NCBI GenBank assembly: GCA_963693085.1
Contig: OY856410.1
Coordinates: 882,619,335 to 882,683,334 of the forward strand
Length of the DNA: 64,000 nt
Origin: Alisma plantago-aquatica
Taxonomy: Eukaryota; Streptophyta; Magnoliopsida; Alismatales; Alismataceae
Direction of reading: 5' to 3'
Shown one piece after another: positions 24,324 to 35,091 of this stretch (the stretch's first letter is position 1; the number at the start of each line of letters is the position of its first letter). The notes under the pieces were generated by a model, which saw only the letters and a program-made list of their open reading frames with translations, was not told where the DNA came from and did no database searches. The translations under genes and the position numbers were made by a program.

Positions 24324-24434
24324 AATATATCTAGTTCCATAAAAAATTAAAATATATAGGTTGTTAACTAGATTTACATGTTGAGTCATTTTAAAAAAGC
24401 CACATGCATTATTAGTAATAGGTTTATACATATG

Positions 24435-25904
24435 AGAGCTGGCAAAAGCTGACCCGACCCGAGAAACCTGACCCATCCTACCTGCAACCTAACCCGATTA
24501 AAACTGAAGAAAATATAAACCCAAACGCAACCTGACCCGACCCGACATTTACTCAAAACTCAATATGACCCAAAACTATCAGACCCAAACCTGACCCGAC
24601 ACCCGACCTGGTGATATGGCATTACCCGAATCAACCTCAAACAATAACAAAGGACTTGACCCGACTCGATATCAACTTCACTTGACATTGACCTGACCTG
24701 ACATCAACCGACCCAATTCCAACCCAACCCCATGTCAACCCGATAAAACACCAATCCGACCCATTATCAACCCGACTTGATGTCAAACTGGCCCTACACT
24801 GACCGATCCAATGTCAACCCGACTCAAAATCAATCCAACCCAACACCAACACAACCCAATGTTAACCCGACCGAGTTCTAGTGAGTTGCAACTAGAGAGA
24901 AGCTGAGAAGTCAAGTTTTAATTTTCCAATAGATTTTAGTATGTCTTTATCGATATATTATTGAACAAGAAATAGTTTGCTTGATAATATGATAGTAAGG
25001 AAAATGAAGGAGAAATATATGGGATAATCGATAGTAAAAGAGGAAAATAACAAGTAAAAATATTTTTTAATTAATGCAACATTTTAGTCGTTACTCATTA
25101 TCACAAGTCACAATGTGACCTGAACGAGGTTCAAATCAAAACAACTTGATTATATAAATATACAACCCAAGCAACCCCAACTTGATAACTACCCAATTCC
25201 AAATGACTCGATTCAAACTCGAGTTAGCCCCAAGAAATAGTGTAAATTAAAACAACCTAAAGTGATTTAACGTGAATCCAAACCAAATCAATAAATGAAT
25301 CTGAAAAAACTTGTATCAAAATTGACACGACCCGAACAGGAGTTAACCCAAAAATGCAAAATGAACTGAAGGGACCAAACTGACACTAACTCGACTCGAC
25401 ATAAAAGGATAAAATAACTTCAAATATCTTTGATCCATAATGACCATGGCCAATCCCGAAATGACCCGCCTAATTGCGAACTCTCCAACCTTAACACACC
25501 GAGACCCAACCCAAACAACTAGACTCAAAACAAATACACAACCCAAGAAGATTCAATCTGATTACTACCCAACCCAAAAATGACTGGACCAAAAATCAAA
25601 TTAGCCTGAGGAAATAGTGCAAATTGACCCGACCTGATATTAAGATGACTCAAATTGATTTGACTTGAACCTGACCCAACCCGATACATTAACATGAAAA
25701 TATCTATATCAAAATTGACCCGACCTGAGCCCGAGTTGACCTGAAAATGCAAAATGACCCGAAGGGACCCAACTCGATACTAACCTGACCCAAACCTGAC
25801 CTGACTCGAAAGAATAAAAGAACCCGAATTATCTTTGACCTGTAATGACCCGACCTGAAATGGCCCGATCCAAACCCGACCTGACCCGCCCTATTGCCGT
25901 CTCT
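24435..25904. mobile_element. Repeat-built DNA element, Mutator-like by its 9-bp target duplication
   Basis: The 1470-bp unit is flanked on both sides by ATACATATG (24426-24434 and 25905-25913). Its ends are imperfect inverted repeats: left AGAGCTGGCAAAAGC, right (reverse complement) AGAGACGGCAATAGGGC. The interior is mostly a degenerate array of GACCCGA, AACCTGACC and related words, with an AT-rich unique core at about 24890-25105. The last 800 bp are two diverged copies of one unit (25105-25484 and 25485-25904). The first copy ends TTGCGAACTCT, which mimics the element terminus. It encodes no recognisable protein. I do not recognise a named family. Confidence 0.75.
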
Positions 25905-25913
25905 ATACATATG

Positions 25914-27053
25914 CATAGATAAATGCATATGCAAAAGTAGTCAATATATCCAAATATCATGTATGAAAATCAAGTACAACTCATATTGAGCACTCATCTC
26001 ATCATCAAGCATAGAAAAGAGAGATGAGCCAACTAAAAACAAACTAGATAAATGGTTCCTAAAACAACCACAAATGAAGTGGGAAGTCTGCTAGACAATA
26101 ACTCCTATCTTTTGCAACTATTTTTTATATAGACTCACCTTGGTCTATGATGAGCATGAGAATGCTATAAATCGTGTGTGTAATGCATAGGATGATGTAA
26201 TCAATAAAATCTAGTTGGAAAACGCCTTGCAAAATGGGTATGTGTTTGACTTGATGGATGTGGTTGACTTGTCCAACACTAGAAACTTCTCTTCTTCAGC
26301 AATGCTTTCCCTAGAGAAAAGAGTTGCCTCTGCCTTGAGATCCAGTGAACAACTGAAGTAGGATCTAGATTTGTCTAAATAAAATGTTCAGTTATCAAAA
26401 TTCATGAAAAGTATGTTGGTTTCTCTTTTTTGCAATGAAAATTTAGATATATCATGAGATTCATTGCTTACTTTTTGGTACACCTTTCTTCTAGATGATT
26501 ACCCTTTGTACATACTACATATATGAGTTGGAACCTATTTAAATCATGATTGTAGAAAAGTATCGTAAAGTATCATTCATAAAAAATCAACATTTTGCCA
26601 ACCCCACTACATGAAGTACACACGAGAAATAGTTCACATAAACAAACAAATAGATGAATAGAACACATACATGATAGGGTTCCATATCAAAACTAGAGGA
26701 TGACACTTTTAAATTTCTAAAAAAACATGCTTTAAAAAACACTAACATGTCTTTTCTTTGTTTATGAAGACTAGAGGCCATAGTGGATGACTCCCAAAAA
26801 GGCTCTTGAGATCTTGTTGTTATCTTTCATATATGGTGAATCAATATAAACTTCAACTTTGACATGAAGTAAACCACATATCACAACCTATATAGTGGAA
26901 CAAATACAATATGTTTGGGTAAAATATATAAACATGCTAGTTGGATCGTTCTAATATACATATGTTGTCATTAAGACATAACTAAATTTAAAGGTGCAAA
27001 TATGTATGCCCTTTGTCTTTCACTAGCTTAAACATTGTACGTGCTAACAAATA
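25914..27053. other. Unassigned AT-rich stretch with a decayed coding relic near 26168-26405
   Basis: 26168-26405 on the plus strand reads as about 80 codons with stops only where Gln or Trp would fit (TAG, TAG, TAG, TAA). Its best part is SLEKRVASALRSSEQLK then DLDLSK then NVQLSKFMKS, a heptad-like, Lys/Leu/Glu-rich segment. It may be a retroelement gag or plant mobile-domain relic, but the family is not identified. Nothing else is recognised here. Confidence 0.3.
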
Positions 27054-27058
27054 CATGT
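27054..27058. other. gypsy-2 target-site duplication, left (CATGT)
   Basis: CATGT directly precedes the left LTR and recurs at 38042-38046 directly after the right LTR. Confidence 0.9.
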
Positions 27059-29856
27059 TGTAACAACCCCCTCCCTTGTTATTCACAATTAAGGTGGACC
27101 GAGATGGAAAGAGCCATTATCATATTTACATGATCGAGGTTTAGTAATTAACCAGAAATAATTATAAATTTCACTAAATTGGAAAAGAGTTTGGTAACAA
27201 TATGAAAGATAAACTCTTTAATAAGGAGTTACATAATATGGGAATCTATTATTTGCAATTTGAAATAAAACTATCTAACTAAACCCTCCATGGTGACTTT
27301 AATTATCTTTTCTTTTAGTGCCTTCTTCTTTGGTTGTCCATTTCGTAGAATAACAACAGTTTAACCTAAAATGTTTTGAAACAAAACAACGACAAGTATA
27401 AAAAGTTATACTGGCATGTGGGGCAAACAAAATATTTGCATCAAGGTGTAACAACATATTCAACCACTAATTGTTATAGAATAAAAATTTACATTTTCGT
27501 CATAACTCTTCAACCCTTATTTACTCAACCTCTGGGATACCCTCTCTTAGGGTTTTGTCCATGTAGTGGTCTTAGGCCACCTTCCCAATTTGGGGCTTGT
27601 ATCCATGTTGGTCTTCCCAATTTGGGACTTGACCTCATATGATCTTCCCAGTCTGGGGCTTGATCCTAGTCATCTCAATGTCTCTCTCTTATTCTTTCAT
27701 TCCTCAAACTTCCAGAGTTGGTATGAGGGGTTTGAGCAAGTTATTCATATATCATGTGATACTCATAGGGGCCTTATAGATTGTAGGAAAGTAAATAAAA
27801 ATCCAACTATTTAATTTGAAATCAATTGGGGAAAAATATAATAAATCAATGAAGCCTATTAAGGTGAATAGTCATATGCGTATTCACATGCCTTTCTCAA
27901 AAGTGATCAAAGTTCAAGCAAATAAGTGCAATTGAGATCAACCAAGAAATTACCTTGAAGTGTTGCAAAACACCCAAGTATTACTATTTTGTTCATAAAC
28001 TCATATTCAGACTAACTTGGGACCCAAGTTAGGGTTTTGGGGTCAAATTAGGGTTTCATTAGGGTTTTGTCTTTCCAAGCCCTAATTAGCATATTTAGGG
28101 CCTTCTTAACTTGCAAACCCTAAATTTGATGTTTTATGCATTCTTAATCTCAAATTAAGTCAAAGCTATAATTTTTATCAAACATACTCAACTTAATCCA
28201 TTAAACTGATTTAAGCATATTATGATAATTATAATCAACAAATTAAGGTTTACATGCTTTTAATACATTAAAGTTAGTAACTTTATGTACTTTTAGAATT
28301 AGGAGAAGAACTAGGTCTTAACTGTTTTTATTAGAATCCTTGCAATTTTCTGATCAACTTTCTTATATTGTTGGTTACAATCATATGATTTTCTCTAATA
28401 TTAACAAGACTGCTGATTTCTAGCGAATGAGAGCTCACCACCTAGGTGATGAGCCCGGGTCCCAGCCTTGCCAATTCGGTTGGGCCCAGACAATGAGCTG
28501 TCAACTAGGCTAGGCACACTTGTATGAACACACATTAATCAGGGTGAGAAAGAAGAGAAAAAGAAAGAGTCCTTACCTGTGTGAAGAGGTGTCAGGGCAT
28601 ACTGGTCTTTTCCCTCCCTATCTTTATCTTCCTCTCGTCTGCTCATAAGTAGACTCTAGCAAGTCAAAAGGAAAGTTGGCTCTAGGATTCAAACCTCCTC
28701 AACAACTAACAAGGTTACCCAATCCTTTATCATGCTCCCAAGAACTCACTGATATCTCTAATTTCCTAGGAGGTGGCCAGAGTTGATCGGTAGAAGATGT
28801 ATCTCCGGCGAGACATTAGAGAGGGCTAGGAGTAAAGGAGGGTGCTAGAGGAGAAATTGAGGGTAGGGATGACTTCGTTAGGTCTCACAGAGTCTCACAA
28901 AGAAGTTTGTAGTCACGTAGTTGGGCGGTATACCCTCTTATAGCCCATGGCTATGGTGGATGGTCAGCGAGAAAACTGAGAATTAGGGAAATGTTTAATA
29001 ACCTTCTAGAGTAGGCAAAACTTTGTATGAATATGTATGGTTTCCTCTCACAAATCTACTGGAAAGGTTTCTAGTTTTGGACACGCACTAGATCGTGAGG
29101 AAAATGAGCAGGAAAGTCATCAAAGCTATGTTCCTGTTTCCTTTCTCATCTTAGGGTAGACGATGATCCCATGATCATTGGATCTTGATCCTAGGGCTAG
29201 AATCTAGTGCAACAAAATAAATGTCCATGGATTGTTTTTCCTAATAGGAATATATGTGAGACATTAATTTATATTTCCATTAATTCATTCACTTTACAAA
29301 TTCTAGTAAATTCAATATCTCTCTCTTATTTTACTCTTTTAATACCAAATTTTAAAGTGAAGTCTTAATTATATTTCTATAGGTGTGGGTGAGATTTAGA
29401 CCAAATTACTAAAGTTAAAGATACTTTTCATAGTCTCCAAGTCTCCCTTTTAATCCATTTATTTAAGACATCAAATTAACCCTTATCTCCTCCAAACTTG
29501 GCTATGTTTCTTATTTGGATTTCTTTTCTCGTTTACAATAATGTATAAACAAAACCAATCCATTAGTTATCTTTAACACCACTTTTCTACAAAATTCCAC
29601 ACAAGTACACATGTAAATTATTAATTACCCATTACCTTTAGTAATTCATCTATTTTGGTATTTTCTCTCTGTCTTTTCCTCATATCCAATATTGGTTTAT
29701 TGAAAATAGTGAAAACTAAAAAAACCACTGCAAAGGAGAATTTGCAAGTTAAATCCTTACTTTAAAACAAATCACACCAAGTATGTAATATATCCTTATT
29801 ATACAAATATTTTCATTTCAAAAATGTAAATACATGTAAGAAACCATGTTATAACA
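27059..29856 (-). repeat. gypsy-2 3' LTR (2798 bp)
   Basis: The plus strand starts TGTAACAACCCC and ends ATGTTATAACA, matching 35092-38041 throughout. It holds a putative minus-strand TATA box at 28936-28943 (TATAAGAG) and a minisatellite at about 27575-27670. Confidence 0.93.
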
Positions 29857-29870
29857 TCCTTTCCCTCTTA
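29857..29870 (-). other. gypsy-2 polypurine tract
   Basis: The minus strand reads TAAGAGGGAAAGGA, directly abutting the 3' LTR start TGTTATAACATGG. This is the expected plus-strand primer. Confidence 0.85.
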
Positions 29871-29899
29871 TAGGAATTTTGTACTCAAAGTTCAACTAA

Positions 29900-31250
29900 T
29901 CATGCAAAGAGATCAAGATGAGACTTTTCCATGTCTATATTTAGCTCCCATTTGGCTGCATCCTCACCATGATAGTTCCAAAGAATCTTTACCATCTATA
30001 TTCCTGAGCTCTTTCACCTTGGTATCCAATATCCTCACATGTGTGTCAAAGTATGTCTGTCTCCCTTGGAGTTCAATAGGATCAATGTTCAACACATGGC
30101 TAGGATCTTCACATAGCGCTACATATTGGACACATGAAACACATCATGCATCATACTATACCATGGCAGTAAAGCTAGACTATAAATGGACTCGCCAATC
30201 TGTTTCAGAATCTCAAACGGACCCACGTATTAGGGACTCAATTTTCCTCTGTTCTTAGCTATAGCTCGGAGGGGTCACATTTTCAGGAACACATGATAGC
30301 CTATAGTGAAGTGCAAATTTGTCTGCTTTGCATTAGTATATGACTTCTATCAATCCTGGGCTATCTTTAGACTCTGCTTGATCAAAGTGACCTTATACAT
30401 ATACAACTATAGTTCCTCTGACCTCAACAAGGTCCTTTCACCAATATCATCCCAATGAAGCGGTGACTGACAATCCATAAAGAGCTTCATATGGAGGAAT
30501 CCTGATATTGACTTGATAATTGTTATTATAGGCAAACTCAGGTAAGGGTAGGTATTGATCCCATAATCCACCCCAATCTAGCACACTTTCTCTCAAAAGA
30601 TCTTCTAGGGGTTGGATTGTTCTTTCTTACTGTCCATCATTCTAGGGGTGATAAGATGTCTTGAATTTTAGCTTCATACCGAGTTCTTCTTGAACTTTCT
30701 TCCATAACTTTGAAGTGAACTTAGGGTCACGACCAGAAATAATTGAACTCGGAACACCATGTAACCAAAATATCTCTCTAGTGTAAACCTCATCTAAGTC
30801 TAACACATTGGCAGTGACTTTTAGGACAAGGAAGTTTGTTGACTTGGTTAGGCGGTCCATCAGAACCCATATTGCACCATGACCTTTCTTTGTCTTGGGA
30901 AGACCCACCACAAATTCCATGGTTATTTGGTCCCATTTACACTTGGGAATCTCAATCGACCGCAATAATCCACCAAAAGTGTTGATGCAGATCTTTAAAC
31001 AGCTTAGTGTTATTGTAATGTATAGTGTACTGTGATCCATGATCCTATTGCAAGATACGAGTCTCTAAAGGTGAATCCTCAGGAACCCAAATACGACTCT
31101 TATATCAGATTCCACCATCCACACCCATGGAGAGGTGTGTTTGCAGCTTTTCCATCAAACCCTTCAACTTTTCTAACTCTGGACTGGCTAACTGGGCTAC
31201 TACAAGCTCAAACAATGACTCATACTTGATCTGGATATTAGCAGGATGAA
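29900..31250 (-). pseudogene. gypsy-2 integrase and chromodomain, catalytic residues lost
   Basis: Core: KWDQITMEFVVGLPKT (first catalytic Asp replaced by Glu) and SSIISGRDPKFTSKLW (relatives have SDRD, so the second Asp is Gly). The Glu of the triad is still visible in ERTIQPLEDLLRES, just after a stop. EFAYNNNYQ and YEALYG follow, then the C-terminal block RAIAKNRGKLSP and YVGPFEILKQIGE. The chromodomain is split by a frameshift: VRILDTKVKELRN, then GEDAAKWELNIDMEKSHLDL, ending TGA at 29900-29902. The product cannot be an active integrase. The chromodomain shows it is a chromovirus. Confidence 0.87.
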
Positions 31251-31278
31251 TTCTATCTACCAACCATTGTGGGGCCCA

Positions 31279-32753
31279 TCAAACAAAGTCTTCTAGTTTC
31301 TTCCACAAGTTAATCAAACCAAATGCACAATTGAGGTGTTTCTTACTGAGGGCATCAACAACCACATTAACCTTACCCAAATGGTAGGTTGTGGTGAGTA
31401 AAAAACCTTTAGGTACTCCGTCCAACATCTTTCTTGTGAGTTTAGGTCCTTCTGAGTCAACATACATTTCAGGCTCTTACGGTCTGTGAGGATGTCAAAG
31501 GTAGCCCCATACAAGTAGTGTCAAGAAATATTCAAGGCATAGACAATAGTTGTAAGTTCCAGATCATGGGTCACATAATTCAACTCATTGGGATTGAGAT
31601 GACAGGAAGCAAAGGTGGCCACATGCTTGTTCTTATCTAGCATGCATTGTAAGCCCGTCTTCGATGCGTCAGTAAAGATGATAAAGCCTTCGTTACATGA
31701 GGGTATGGTTAAGACAGGGGCGGTGGTAAGCTTTTCCTTCAACTCCTAAAATTGTGCTTCACACAATTCAAACAAAACAAACTTCTTGTCCTTCTGAGTG
31801 ACCTTAGTCAAGGGCAAAGTAGTCTTTGAGAAACCCTTGATGAATTGTCGATAATACCTAGCCAATCCCAGGCAGCTGTGAATCTCAGATGCGTTCTTCA
31901 GGGGTGGCCATTCTCGAATGGTTGCTACCTTGGCAGGGCCCGCTTAAATGGTTCCTTGAGATATAATGTGCCTGAGGAACATGACTCAGTCTATCCAAAA
32001 CTTACACTTTGAGAATTTCCCATACAAACTGTACTTTCTAAGGATATCAAGGACCATATCTAGGTGCTCACGATGTTGTTCTAGGTCGTCAAAGTAAACC
32101 AGGATGTCATCTATGAACACTATGGCAAAGGTATCAAGGAAAGGCTAGAATACACTGTTCATGAGGTTCATGAACACACTTGGAGAATTGGACAACCCAA
32201 AAGGCATAACCAAAAACTCATAGTGGTCATAGCGGGTTCAAAAATTGTTTTTTGGGATATCCTAACTCTTAACTTGCAACTGGTGGTAACCAGATCTCAG
32301 GTCAATATTTGAAAAGACTTGAGCAGTTTTGAGTTGGACAAATAGGTCATATATGTGGGCTAGAGGATACTTGTTCTTAATGGTAGCTTGATTTATCATT
32401 ATATAGTTTATGCACATATGGAGCAATCCATCCTTCTTCTTCACCAATAAGATTGTTGCTCCCCACAGGGATGTGTTGGGTCAGATGAAGCCCTTGTCTA
32501 GTAGTTCATGTAGTTGCTTCTTCAACTCAAGCAGCTCATTGGGAGCCATCTTGTAAGGTGCCTTGGAAATCAAGTTTTCCCCAAGAGCTATCTCTATTGA
32601 GAAGTTCACTTCTCTCTCCAAAGGTATTCCTAAAAAATCATCTGCAAACACATTAGCATAGTCCCTAACTACCTCTATTTCTTTTAAGGGTTGCACCTTC
32701 AATTCTGACTCAATTACTACAACTAAGAACTCTTGACAACCTTTAGCTAGCAT
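31279..32753 (-). pseudogene. gypsy-2 reverse transcriptase and RNase H
   Basis: RT blocks: [54 protein letters not shown] (relatives have RMCIDY), [17 protein letters not shown] and the intact catalytic FIDDILVYF near 32107-32133. RNase H: APVLTIPSCNEGFIIFTDAS, HDLELTTIVYAL, FDILTDRKSLKC. A frameshift near 31400 is needed to join RNase H to the following YHLGKVNVVVDALSKK. Stops separate most blocks. The catalytic RT motif survives, so loss of function comes from truncation. Confidence 0.88.
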
Positions 32754-32837
32754 CTATTCTGCTTTCATAGCTGACACATACATGCTAGAGGTAGCATATT
32801 TACTACCTCTAATGGTAAAGGGTGCTTGACTTGGTCT

Positions 32838-33158
32838 CTATATTCTTATTTTATTTTCCCTATAGTCTATTTTTTCATTATAGTTATAAATCCAATCCAT
32901 TCCTAAAATGACATTGAAATTCTTCATATCAAGCAAGATAAAGTCAGTAGGGAGTTCATTGTTAATAAATTTAATAGGTATGACCGGTGTCTCAAGGAGG
33001 GATGAGAAGATATGACCACTAAGGATAGTGACCTCTAAGACATATACTAAGTCCTTGAAGTCTAGACAAAGCATAGTTCTGAGATTTCTCAAGATGAAAG
33101 TATTAGTAGAACCAGAGTCAAACAAAGCTTTAACATTATGGCCCAGTAAATCAAGCAT
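32838..33158 (-). pseudogene. gypsy-2 aspartic protease
   Basis: 106 codons without a stop. The active-site loop ALFDSGSTNTFI is intact (D14-S15-G16), and FNVILGMDWIYNYNEKIDY is the second half of the retropepsin fold. It lies in the same frame as the RT fragment at 32481-32753, which follows after stops at about 32838 and 32754. Confidence 0.9.
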
Positions 33159-33249
33159 GCCTACATCATATTTACAATAGTCAAACTATGCACTTCATGG
33201 TAAAGGATAGAAAATAGAATTCTAGGTATGGTTACCTTCTATAAGTTGG

Positions 33250-34598
33250 TCTTTGTTAGCCTGAGCCTCTTCATTGTCAATGGCAAAGACTTGGGCTTGT
33301 CTATGCTGCCCTACATGTTGGGCTGCCTCCTGAGGTGTTGCATCCAGTGTTGGGCTGCCACTAAACCAGTACCTCGAGTGTCAGGAAGAGGATAGTTGGC
33401 TTGAAAAGTGTCTCTCTTGCTGACAATTAAAGCACACTTTCTTCTCAAAATAACACTTTTCAGGGTGTGTCCTTCCACAGTTGTGGCACCTTGGGGTGCC
33501 CCATGCTGGCTATTCTCATTACGGGGTTTTCCCTTTCCTCCATTTTTGCCCTTTCCATGGTGATAACCCTGGGCCTTCCTATTGTCATTTCTTGGCCCAG
33601 AAGTACCTTCTGTGAAGACGAGATGCCCCTTAGGCTATTTCTATGCAGTCATGACTGTCCTTGTCATGTCTAGGGAGAAGTTGAGGGCCTCGGTGAAGTT
33701 TGGGGGTTTACTCACCATCATGTGAGACTTTATTTGAGGGTGCAAGCACTCTACAAAATGTTCCACTTGATGCTATTCAGTCATCATATATCCAAAATGC
33801 TCCAGAAGGTGGAACTTTCAAGCATAATCCACCACGGTCATATTACCCTGATAGAGGAGCATGAGCTGCTTTTCCTTCTCCTTCTTGATAGGATTGGGGA
33901 TGAACCTTACAGTAAAGATGGTGTGGAAGTTTACCCAGGCTATAGGTTCCTTAGTTAGATCTTGACCTATGATGTATTTTCCCCATCATAGCTTTGTAGC
34001 TCCTTCTAGAAGGTGAGCAATGAATATAACTTTCTTATTATCTTGCACCTCAAGTGAATGGAAGCCATTCTCCACAGCTAGGAGCCAGTCATCTGCTTTG
34101 TCGATAACTTCCATCTTGTCCTCACCCTAGAACTTCTCTATGTTCAGCTTGATGAAGTCAAGGACAATGGTCGCAAGGCAAGGGTGTATGAGCAACAGTT
34201 CACCATTTTCATCTTTGGCTATATCCTTAAGGGTTAGGGCCCTAATGGCCACAATGAGTTTCTTCTACTTCTCTAGAAAAAGTGCATCGAGGGTGCGAAC
34301 TACCACTTGCCCGATTGGTTGTCCTGATCCAGCAACATGGCTACGGTCTTCTATGTGTTTGGTCTCATCTTCTGACATGGGTTCACCCTTGGTGTCATCA
34401 TTCTTGTTTGGGATGTCAAAGGGGATGTGCTTGGGCTGGGAGCCTCCCTCCATGGAGACCTCTTCCACTTCTTGGAGGACTCCTCCACCATAGCCTTCCT
34501 CTTCTTCTCTGAGGACCTCTTCCTCCTACGAGAGGGTCTTCCCTATGGTGATCCCTTGGTGTTTCATCAAGAATGGTGATGATCTTGGTGTGGGACAT
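33250..34598 (-). pseudogene. gypsy-2 gag
   Basis: It probably starts MSHTKIITILDETP at 34598, with a frameshift shortly after. The retrotransposon gag core lies at about 33690-34250: WWGKYIIGQDLTKEPIAW, FHTIFTVRFIP, EKEKQLMLLYQGNMTVVDY, FVECLHPQIKSHMM. A zinc-knuckle pair near 33430-33490 reads CHNCGRTHPEKC and CFNCQQERHFSSQL. The second has lost its last Cys and is in a shifted frame. Stops occur at several Gln/Trp-like positions. Confidence 0.82.
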
Positions 34599-35091
34599 TT
34601 TGTTTCACATAAATATGTTATTAATCTCAATTTCATATTTAGGGCATCTAAAGCATCATAAAATTATGTCCATGACATCTTATTTACATGTATTTTATTA
34701 TTTGGCGTAGGATGTCTTAATCCCTAATATATTAACCCTATTTCTTCATAACCCTAAACTCAGAAGGGTAGAGGAAGTAGTTATTAGGTTCCTAAGGTTT
34801 TGGTAAGTGAAGTAAGGGGATAGAGAAGGGATGAAGTTAGATGAAAGAAATCCTAGATGTATTTTATTTTGAGTAAAATCCTCTAACTTTGGCCAGGAGG
34901 GATGCATGGGATCGAGAGTCCTCATAATCCAACTAGTGTTGTGGAGGAAAGATTTGCCAACCCTCGGGTCGTGGTCCCTTCTAGACACCATCATCTTTAG
35001 AAAATACTCAAATAATTCCCTTGGGCTCTGTAGGACTTTAACATTTGATAATTATTAAAGGGTAAATGGTAAACCAAGCACTGATACCCAA
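34599..35091 (-). other. gypsy-2 leader with primer binding site
   Basis: The primer site at about 35077-35090 reads TGGGTATCAGTGCT, a variant of the initiator tRNA-Met site, 2 bp from the LTR. A block at about 34886-34985 (TCTAGAAGGGACC, GAGGGTTGGCAA, TTTCCTCC, TATGAGGACTC) is also found in the LARD leader at 46630-46740. The 82-codon frame here is leader sequence, not a recognised gene. Confidence 0.75.

Noticed and set aside
25343..25934. Minus-strand frames rich in Gly, Ser and Arg
   Set aside because: They are translations of degenerate GGGTCGGG words in the repeat-built element and lack any domain.
30642..34598. Plus-strand open frames across gypsy-2 (for example 33467-33673, 34140-34493)
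   Set aside because: They are antisense to clear gag and pol motifs.
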